From Micractinium sp. NFX-FRZ (taxonomy: Eukaryota; Chlorophyta; Trebouxiophyceae; Chlorellales; Chlorellaceae), in the NCBI GenBank assembly GCA_029339195.1, contig JAPTJF010000122.1:1-64000 (forward strand): a stretch of DNA of 64,000 bases, written 5' to 3'. Below, one piece after another: positions 55,353 through 64,000 of the stretch. The translations under genes and the position numbers were made by a program. Positions within the stretch are counted from its first letter, which is position 1, and every line of letters starts with the position of its first letter. Below the pieces are notes generated by a model, which saw only the letters and a program-made list of their open reading frames with translations, ran no database searches and was not told the DNA's origin.

Positions 55353-58333
55353 TCAGACAGGCCGGTACTGCAGCTTGAGCGGCTTGTCACCGCTGATCTC
55401 GGGGATCACCCGGAAGCGTAGCGCACCGTAGGCCGCCTGCGCGTCCTCCAGCCGCCGGAAGTTGACAAAACCCCACTACAGGTTTTGCGTGGGGGGATGA
55501 GGCAGTTGTGGGAAGGTGGTCGGTTGAGGGGTGGGCAGGGTGGGCAGAGCGAGGCAGGTGGGGCAGCGGAAGCACAGGCACCCAGGCGAGGCACGTGAGC
55601 ACCCCCGACAGTTGGGAGGGTGGAGGCGTGCTGGCGGAGAGGGGCTTGCACAGCTGCAGCGCAGCATGCAGGGCGTGCCCCCGCCCATTACCTGGTCCCT
55701 GCGTCCCGCCTCGGGCGCCCGCCGCAGCTCAGGCGCATAGACCTCGCCAAACCTGCAAGCATATGGCGTGAACCCAGCTGAGCAGCTCTGTGGAGAAATG
55801 AAAACAAACTGTTGATTTAAGACGATAAATAAACGGCCCGCTGAGCAGCTCTGTTGTGGGCCCATGGTTCCAACCAATAGCTGCGAGGCCCTGCAAGCCT
55901 GGCTGGCCATGCGGCCAGCGCAGCCCAGCCGCTTGCCATGCATCCCACCGTGCGCCGACCACTGGAATGTGCACCGCAGCCCAGCAGGCGCAGCACGCCG
56001 TGCCGCCCATGCCGCCCTGCTGCTCACAACTATGGAGCGGAGCAAGGGCAGCACTCACTTGGCAAATCAATCAACTACAATTCAAGTCCACGGGGAGCCA
56101 GCAACGGTCTCATGCGGCCAGCACTCACTTGCCAAAGATGCGGGTGAGGGTCTGCAGCGTTGCGTGCCCCTCCACGTGGCCCACCCACAGCTGCAATGAC
56201 AGGCGGGCGGGCGGGCGGGCAGGCAGGCAGATGAGGGGGGCGGTGATGGGGTGTGACATCTGGCAGAGGGCAGGTGCGCCACACTGTTTGGCAGGGAAGA
56301 GTAGTAGTCAATGGACCCGCAGAGAGGTGTCTGCAACACGCTGGAATACACACGTGCTGGTAGCGTGCACACAAGAAGATGCACTATTGTGAGGTTCCCA
56401 GCAGGCGCCTTCACGCCCACACGCACACGCACACACACGCGTGCAAACACCTTTGTGGTGGGCACGTCGCTGGCCGTCTCCCTGCCGCGCACGCCAGGCT
56501 GGCGCGTGCTTGGGGCCACCCTCGGGTCCCGGTACTCCACTGTCACCTCGGTGCCGGGGTTCAGGGCTGGCACCTGCAGCCGGTGGTGTGCGCACAAACA
56601 CAGGAGGCGGGCTTAGCTGGCACTTGCTGTTGTGAGCAAGGGTGCGGAGGGTGGGCTTAGCTGGCGTTTGCTGTTGTGCGCAGGAGTGCAGAGGGACGGG
56701 CTCAACTTTCGCCGTGCTAGCTGCTGATCAGTGCAGAACCAGTTGTGGTACGCTGGCAGGCATTGCCAAGACTGCTGGCCTGGCAACAAAAAACAAGGAC
56801 TGACTCACCACGCGGCCATGCAGCGCACGCTTGGCCGCCGATGCAGAGCTGGGATCGGCGTAGTGCACAAACACCTGTGGTGCAGGGCAGGCGGGGCGCA
56901 GCACACGTCGAGGCAGCATAGAGGCAGCAACATCTGCATCAGCATCACCCCAGGAGCAAGCCAGCTAAGAATGCATAGTGTGGGTCGCTGCAAGGTCTTC
57001 CGTCTCGCATGAGCAGGCAAAGCCGGTCAGCAGGCCAGGGCTCGGCATGCATGGTGAGGCAGGGGTTCAGCACACGCTAGGCACAGCAGGGCAAGGAAGC
57101 GGGCGCGGCAACCCTGCTTGTGCGCGTGCGCCATGTGCTCACATACTGCACCTCGCGCCCCGGCTTGGCGAGCTCCTCAATCCACCCATACCTGTGGGGG
57201 GTAGAGGGCAGGCAGAGCAACTGGGGTGAGTGGTGGGCACTTAGGGAGTCAGCACCGAGCCATGAGCAAACCGTGAGCGAAAACATGTACCAGGGAATGC
57301 GAAACCTTGGGTTTCACTCACTCTTTGAAGAACTCAAACAATTGGTTGTGTGTCAGCTGGGGCAGAATGTTGCGGACAACAATGTTGCTGCAGGCAGCGT
57401 GGCTGCCGCTTGCGCTTGCGCTGCCGCCGCCCCCGCCGGTGGTGCGCCGCACGCTGCCGCTCCGTCGCTCCGCCTGCTGCCACCCGCTGTCCTCGCTGCT
57501 GCCCTCGCTGCCTCCCCAGCCCCAGCTGCCTGCGTCGGCTCCTGATGGCTCCTCAGTGTGCTGCTCCCGCTCAAACTGCAGCCCGCCAGCTAGCGCCTGC
57601 TGCTGCAGCTGGGCTTGCAGATCCCGAAGTTCGGCCTCCATTGCTGACACACCGTTGCTGCTGTCGGCGGTGGTCGGCCGCCCCGCTGCAGGTGCTGCCA
57701 CGGCAGGAACAGCAGCAGGTGCTGCAACGGGAGCAGCAGCGGGCGGCGCGCCTGGATACCGCGGCGAAGCTCGGGCCGCTGCTGCCGGCGAGGCTGGCGG
57801 CGCAATGGGCAGCGGCGCTGCTGCAGGCGCAGGCGTGGGCTGGCTCTTTGGCTGGCTGTGGACTGGAATCAACTGCGCACAGCGGGACATGGGCCATCGG
57901 GGTGGGCTGGTGAGCTGGAGATGCAGCTCGGTATAACAGGAAGGGCAGGAGGCATCGGCACACGGGCGGGCCATGTTACTCCCCAAACCCTCCTTTCCAT
58001 GCAGGACGGGCAGCCAGGGCGAAGACAGCCGGGCAGGCAAAGGCATCAGCACGCACCCACCTGTTCAGACCCCACGTTGTTCACCACCCATCGCATGGGG
58101 TCGTCACATAGGCGTGTGGAGATGAGGCCTCCAGCCACTGGGTGGCAGTCTAGCGCCTCTGCCACTGCTGCCAGGTCAGACCCGGGCGGCAGCCACACGA
58201 GGCCCCTCCCCTCGCCGCCCGGGCCCGCCGACAGCAGCAGGATGCGCACAACCGGCGCAAACTGGGAGACTAGCACGCCGATGTCGTCGTTGCTGGCCGC
58301 CGACGGGAGGTCGAAGACTTCTATGCACGCCAT
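55353..58333 (-). CDS. RRM RNA-binding protein
   Basis: Predicted RNA-binding protein of unknown target. Eight exons give 435 residues: 58061-58333, 57322-57872, 57143-57191, 56809-56874, 56451-56573, 56129-56190, 55692-55752 and 55353-55475. The N-terminal module MACIEVFDLPSAASNDDIG looks like a degenerate RRM. A Pro/Ala-rich linker and a Ser/Gly-rich stretch follow. The second unit runs NIVVRNILPQLTHNQLFEFF, YVFVHYADPSSASAAKRALH. The third runs KLWVGHVEGHATLQTLTRIF, then WGFVNFRRLEDAQAAYGAL, with RNP2-like (LWVGHV) and RNP1-like (QWGFVNF) strands. It ends KLQYRPV. All junctions are GT-AG. Confidence 0.85.
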
Positions 58334-58854
58334 GGCGGCCCCTGCCCAGCCGCACTCTCAGGGGCGGAGCAAGTTGCCGCCGCCGCCGCTGCGCCGCCGC
58401 CTTGGCTCTCAAGGCCGCCAACCCGACCGGGCGCTGTCTCGGTCGACGCGCCGATGAACGGCAACCCGGTCGCTACTCTAGCCGCCGCGAAAAGTGAAGC
58501 TACGGCGCGTGATGATCGCGTGCGTCTTGCAGTGGCAACCGATGGTACACACGAGTTTAGCTGCAAGAGAAGATACCTGGACACAGGGTTACGACAACCC
58601 GACGGGAACTACGTAACAAACAGCTGGTGCCCAGCGGGCGGGCGACGTGGCGCCGCCGCCGCTCTCGTCCTGCACGTGAGCGCACACCTTCATGACACGT
58701 GCTAGCTTTACAAATTTGCAGCACACCAATGGGGAACGTAGCAGCATGTGTGCAGGAGCAAAATGGATAGAGGTTCAAAACTGTGTGGGGAGGAATCTGT
58801 GCCCGCAGGCACCGTCGGTCCGGCCACGGCTCCAGGTCCCACTGCGGTGCCTCG
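58334..58854. other. Intergenic: RRM-gene 5' flank and listerin 3' flank
   Basis: About 520 bases. A plus-strand reading frame at 58454-58705 has no recognisable content. TTACA at 58708-58712 (TGTAA on the minus strand) lies about 145 bases past the listerin stop and is its likely poly(A) signal. Confidence 0.55.
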
Positions 58855-61800
58855 TCACCAGGGGCTCTGGCAGTGCGGGCAGTTGGACTTGCCGCTGGAC
58901 TTGAACCACTTGTAGAGGCAGCCGCCGTGGAAGCGCTTGCGGCAGGTGCGGCAGCTGCAGGCGGCACAGGGGACAGGGGGCACGCATGAGCATCCTTCGC
59001 ATGCGACCAGACACCAAGGGAATGCTCGATAATCAGCCCACCTGCGCTTAAGCCAGAGCCATGGCAGCACGGCGGAAAGCGGGAACAATGCCTGGTTCAG
59101 CAGCAAGGCAGCGCAACTGGCACTCTTCCAGGAATGGAGGCGCCACCACAGAGCTGTGCAGATCACGCCTTGTGGAGCAATACACCTTGACAAGCAGATT
59201 CCACAGGCTGCCAACCCCTTTGAAGCAACACTACTGTGCACTCAAACAGTGCAGGCCGCGCCGGGCCGGGCAGATGCCCTAACAAACTGCCACTCCGGGC
59301 GCCGGCTGCTCACCCCAGGCGCGGCAGCTGCCCGCTGGTGGGCTGGATGATGCTGTAGCAGATGAGGCACTCCTCCTGGCCTGCAGGGGGAAGCAAGGGT
59401 GTGCCACGTGCCAGGTGGGCAGGGGGAAAAGTCAGAAGGGGAGGGAGCTGGCGGGACCCTTCTGCCACAACATGCGGGTCCCATGTTCCAATGCACTCCC
59501 AGTTCGACCGCCCGAAGACCACAGACAACAAGCAGCACAATGCAGGAGTGCCTGGCACACAGACGGGCAGTGCGCACCCTCAAACTCCTTGTCCACGTTC
59601 CGCTTCCACAGGCTGATGGCCTCGGCCACGCTGCCATTCTGCAGCAGGACAGATTGGGATGTGGAGAGCACAGCAGATGGCGCGGTATGAGTGGGTCGAG
59701 GTATGAGTCGGGTCAAAGACGTGGGCACGGCAGGCAGGCAAGTGCAGCACAGCGCATTTGTCGTAACGAGACAACAGCGCCTGCCAAGCACACAGCGCAA
59801 GCAGTCGGAGAGGCAGGGCAGGTGTAGCACGGCAGGCAGCAGCAGCAGCTGGCAGTGGGCAGGCGACCGCAGCGCACCTGCATGCGTAGGAAGGCGCTGA
59901 TCGACAGGAGCCACTTGCGCAGGCGGCCCTCCGACACGCCCACCTGCACAGGCGGCGGCGGAATGATGGCGGGTGAGGAGGTGGGGAGGCACAGTGGCAA
60001 GTGCGTCAGGCTGGGGTGAGTTACCAGCTAGCCACTGAACACGTGTCTGCTGTAGTGACTGACTGACAGCAGCGCTGCCGGCGTGCAAGGTTGCCGGCAA
60101 GGCAGTGTGCAGCAGGTGCCAGGCGGGCAGTCAGGCCCCACCTTGCGGCGGCACTCGAGCTCGGGCGGGCGGAGGGGCATGCTGGCGGGCAGGCGCACAG
60201 CCAGCTCCAGCATGTGGCCGTCCTCCACCTCCATCACTGCAAACAAGTCAAGAAGAAAAAATACGGCTAAAAAGCAGAAAAAGAATGGTATGCGAGGAAG
60301 TAAAGCCCCTGGTTGGTGAGATGTCCATTCCCAGCAAGTGCGGCCACTCCTCCGCCGCCACAACTGCAGAGAAGGGCACACGGGCCCGTGATGGCGGCCC
60401 ACCTGCGATGACCTCCCTGCTGGTGGGGTTGGCCCGCACACTGAACTTGTCGTACTTTCCAAACCCGGCGGCGGCCTGCAGAGGGTAGTGGTGGTGGTGG
60501 TGGCTTGTGGGGGGGAGGCAGGAGCTGCTGAGAAAGGGGACAGGACGTGGCGGTCCTCAGCATTGCGAGCTGGGTTCAAATCACGGCACAAGCATGGCAC
60601 AAAGGCTGTGTGGCGGTGGCAAAGGCTGCACAGGCGATGTATGCAGGCACTGCACTGCCCGCTCTGCTGCCTGCTGAACTTCCCTGCCCCCCCGCGTACC
60701 TCTGTAACTGCAGCCAGCTCAGCGGCCAGCAGCTGCCCGCTGACTCCCGCCGACGTGTACCGCTCCATGGCAGCTGCGGTACCGCGGTCCCGCAGATCCG
60801 CAAACCACAGGCGCGCCGATGCCGGTAGCGCCTGCAGCACGGCAGCATACAGCAGCACGGCAAAGCGCTGCCGCTGCTGCTGCAGGGCCGCGGGCGTCTG
60901 CTCCTCATCGCTGCTGCTGCTGCTGCTGGTGCTGCCAGCAAAGGGGCCCACGGCGGCCACTTGGGAGGCAAAGCTGCTGCCGCCGGGCGCGGGCGCGCCG
61001 CCTGCTGCCGCGGCCGCCGCTGCCGCCACGCCGCGGCTGGCGGCGCCCCCAGAGCTGCTGCTCTCCCGCCTGCTGCTGGCACTGCTGGCTCCCTCCAGCG
61101 GCAGCAGAGGCACCAGCGAGTCAAGCAGGGAGGGCACCAGCGTGTGCCCATCTTTCAGCGCCTGCGCCAGCAGCCGCCGGCCGTGGGAGTCGGCAGGCGC
61201 GGCCAGCAGGTGTGCCAGCAGCAGCGCCCAGCCGGTCAAGAAGCCGCTGGCATCGCCGCCCGCGCCGCCTGCCGCCACGGCAGCGGCTAGCTCGGGCCGC
61301 ACCCCAACTTGCTCAAGCAGGGCTGCTGCATCGCCGCTGTCGGCCCCCGCCCCTGCCCGCTGCTCTTCCTCCAGCTGATCTTCGTCCACAGATTCGGCAG
61401 AGGTGAGCGAGCTCGTGAGCTCTGGGTGCTGCAGAACGGCGGCAAAGGCGGCCGCCGCCATGGGCGGGGGCGGGATGCCCGACAGGCTGAGCGCCAGCAG
61501 CGCGCCCAGAGCATCCACGCCTGCGGTGAGCAGGAGGAAGGGGAGAGGGGTTGGGTTGGACAGAGAGGCAGCGGAGGGAGGCATGAGTGGGTTGGCAGCG
61601 AAGATGACAGTGACTGACAAGTCAGGTGGGTGCAGCACAATGCCCGCCCTCCCAGTGCATCCGCCACCCGCCCGCCCCCACCTGTGGCCTCCATGCCCCC
61701 ATTGGCCCGATCCACCGCCGCCAGCAGGAAGGCACGATCGGCGCCCCGCAGCGTTGTGGCCACGTGCTGACTCAGCAGCTGCCACGTGGCTCCCTGCTGC

Positions 61801-64000
61801 CCCACCCGTGCGCTCATCCAATCAGACAGAGCGCCCGCTGCGAGCTCTCCACTCACTGTCGCTGCCGCTGCCATGCAGCCAGCAGTGACAAACAGCTGCA
61901 GCATGTCGCCGCATGCCGCCGCCTCGGCTGCCTGCCAGTCGCGCTCGCCCAGGGTGCGGCTGCTGCCTGCGGCCGCCGCTGCGCGCGTGTAGGCTTGCAG
62001 CGCGGGCAGCAGCAGGGGGAGCAGCTGGGAGTCGAGGGCCGCCAGCTCAACTGACAGGCTGGCTGCCACCTTGGCGGCCTCGCCCCGCGCCTGCAGGCAG
62101 GAGCACATGATGTGATCATCTTAAAAGTGACCGCTTTGCCGAGTGGCTGGCCAATTGGCCAGCACGGCAGGGCAGCACACAAAAGTGGGTGCGTAGCCAC
62201 ACAACGCAGGGCGGGCAGCAGGGCAAGTTGATTTCGGTACCGACAGGAGCAATGGCTGCACAAGCCCGCCCTAGCAACGTCCACAGTAGCCCAGTACTCG
62301 GAGGCCCTTTCAAACAGCCACAGGCCAGCCACAGCCATCACGCCCCACAAAGCACGCTTGGCAGGGGCAGAAGCCCAACCGTATGAGGCAGTGCCCAGCC
62401 CTCCCAGGCCCTGTCAAACAGCCTGGCCACAGCCATCAAGCCCCCCAAGCCCCGTGCCCGCTCACCTTCTCCGACCGGTCCAGCACACCCTTGAGCTTCA
62501 GCCGCCTGAAGAACTGGAGGGCCACTGCCGGGCTCTGCATGTCTGCCCCCACCGCAATCTCGGCGGCAGAGCTGCACACCGCGCGCGCCACGCGTGCGGC
62601 CGCAGCCGCCAGGCTGGCGCTGCACTGCGCAAACGCCTCCTTGAGCTGCTCCAAGAGGATGTCCCAGTGCTGGCTGCTAAACTGCTGGCTGCAGAAGGCT
62701 GTTGTGCTGTGTAGCAGCTGGGCAATGGCAGCAGACACAGCGGGGGCGGTGTGTGGCGAGCCGCCTGCCGCCCTCGCGGCCGCTGCGGCCGCCCGCAGGC
62801 CCCGCACTTGGTGCTGCAGCAGCTGCAGCAGCGCAGCCTGCTCCTCTGCGGTGCAGCAGCCCACCGGTGGCATGGCTGCTCCCGCCGCCGCACGCTGCTC
62901 AGCGGCCACCGCCGCCGCCGCCGCCGCAGCGGTCTGCTGGGCAGCGGCGGAGGGCGGTGCGGGGGAGCTGGGGACGCGGGGTCGCAGCCTGCCGGCCTCG
63001 GTCTCTCGTAAAGCGCTGCCAGTGCTGAACTGGATGCTGTAGGAGGGCGGCTGCACTGTGACGTCCACAGCTGCGATCTGCAGGCAAGCAGAGGGAAGCA
63101 GAGGAAAGAAAACGGGCCAGTGAATCTGCTGTCAACGCTGTCAGCGCTGCGTGCATGCAAGACGGGCTGGCAGGCATGCCCCTGCAGCACAGTCAAAGCG
63201 CTTGCAACAGCAAGACACAAGGCGCTGCCCTGTGCGTCCTACCTCGGCTTCCGCCCAGCTGCCATCCGGCTGGCAGTACCACACAGCGTCGCCCTTGGAG
63301 AAGCTGGCAGGACCGCTGGGCTCCTGATGGCTCCCAGCTGCTGCTGAGGCGGCTGCTGGCGACGGCAGCTGTGCCGCAGCCTCTGCCCCCGTTGAGCACG
63401 GGAAGCAGGCAGCGGCTGCGTGCAGCAGCTGCAGCGCCGCCCGCTGCGCGTCCCCTGCTGCTGCCACCGCCACTGGCTCGCCCGCTGTGCCCTGCTGGCA
63501 GAGGCGCTGCGACAGGTCAGCAAGGCCCGACTGCTGCAGCAGCTCGGCACTGCTTCTAAAGGCAGAGGACACAATAGGCAGCACGTCAACGAGGACTGCT
63601 GGAGCCAGCTGCTGCTGCTGCTCAACGCTGCCTGCTGCTGCTCCAGCAGCAAAGAAGTCGGCCGCTGTCGCCGTGCCCGCGCTGCCCGCGCCGATGGCTG
63701 CACGCAGCAGCGCACGCAGCACGGCTGCATGGCTGGGAGAGCCTGCTGCCGCTGCCGCCGCTGCCTGTAGCGCAGGCTGCAGCAGGGTGCCTGCAGACGG
63801 GCCGGCCAGGTACTGCAGCAAGCGTCGCTGGCCGTTGCTGGCCGCTGCCGCCGACTCAGCCTGCAGCGCTGCCAGCAGCTCGACCGCTGCCCCTGCTGTG
63901 GTTGGGCTGCTGGCTGGCAGCAGGTGACCAACACCTGCCGCCTCGCCCACTGCTGCAAGGAAGATGGCCTGAGGGGTGCTGTAGGCACCACGGCTGCTTG
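58855..64000 (-). CDS. LTN1: E3 ubiquitin ligase listerin, C-terminal part (5' end off the window)
   Basis: Listerin ubiquitinates nascent chains stalled on 60S ribosomes (ribosome quality control). The visible part is the C-terminal half. HEAT-like Ala/Leu-rich helices cover about 61280-64000. A Ser-rich loop ([14 protein letters not shown]) and the listerin segment [16 protein letters not shown] lie near 60780-60930. The RWD-like region [20 protein letters not shown] and [19 protein letters not shown] join [20 protein letters not shown]. The RING finger spans two exons, ending 59314 and starting 58954: [20 protein letters not shown], then [20 protein letters not shown] and CPHC, with the stop right after QSPW as in other listerins. 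An intronic direct repeat lies at about 62297-62450. The upstream exons are beyond 64000. Confidence 0.93.

Noticed and set aside
58454..58705. Small plus-strand gene upstream of the RRM gene
   Set aside because: No recognisable family, no splice support, and it sits between a promoter region and a 3' flank.
1..64000. Transposons, tRNA/rRNA genes, CRISPR arrays, prokaryotic or viral islands
   Set aside because: I found no transposase or reverse-transcriptase motifs, no tRNA-like cloverleaf I could defend, and no regular spacer array. The repeats seen are intronic exon-edge copies or microsatellites.

Overview
The window looks like nuclear DNA of a GC-rich unicellular green alga, most probably a Chlorella-like trebouxiophyte. 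The evidence is dense, short, phase-consistent spliceosomal introns, CAG/CTG-rich low-complexity coding stretches, TGTAA-type poly(A) signals of the chlorophyte kind downstream of several stop codons, a gametolysin-like (M11) gene, and thylakoid-type bestrophins. I saw no rRNA, tRNA, CRISPR array, transposase, bacterial operon or viral gene. The genus is an inference.

Layout, left to right: bestrophin-like channel A (minus, runs off the left edge, 1-4715); M11 gametolysin-like protein (minus, 5608-9582); PPR protein (minus, 10193-~16014); a multi-pass membrane protein (minus, 16667-19758), divergent from a cytosolic-type cyclophilin (plus, 19953-22433); BTB/BACK-like protein (plus, 23327-25910); plastid-type bestrophin B (plus, 26438-30337), convergent with tRNA methyltransferase TRM10 (minus, 31216-35217); MYND-finger protein (minus, 35489-37197); plant-type phosphofructokinase (minus, 38071-43217), divergent from a SET-domain protein (plus, 44001-46815); a GST-C-like protein (plus, 47255-49485), convergent with 3-hydroxyisobutyryl-CoA hydrolase (minus, 49830-54684); an RRM RNA-binding protein (minus, 55353-58333); and the C-terminal part of the ribosome-quality-control E3 ligase listerin (minus, 58855 to beyond 64000). 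For ten genes every splice junction inside the window could be placed so that the reading frame closes; the exon lists are in the entries.

The genes share no single pathway. Two are anion or bicarbonate channels, two serve protein folding or quality control (cyclophilin, listerin), two act on RNA (TRM10, RRM), two are metabolic (PFK, HIBCH), and one probably works in organelle gene expression (PPR).

The most striking feature cuts across genes. At about 20 exon boundaries the splice site plus the first or last 15-60 exon bases is repeated once to five times inside the adjacent intron. Acceptor-side copies lie in the intron before the exon, donor-side copies in the intron after it, usually 65-140 bp from the genuine site. 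I call these splice-boundary echoes. They are densest in TRM10, the M11 gene, bestrophin A, the PPR gene, HIBCH and the membrane-protein gene, and I did not see them in the cyclophilin gene. The window is also unusually rich in GC-AG introns: 6 of about 80 placed.
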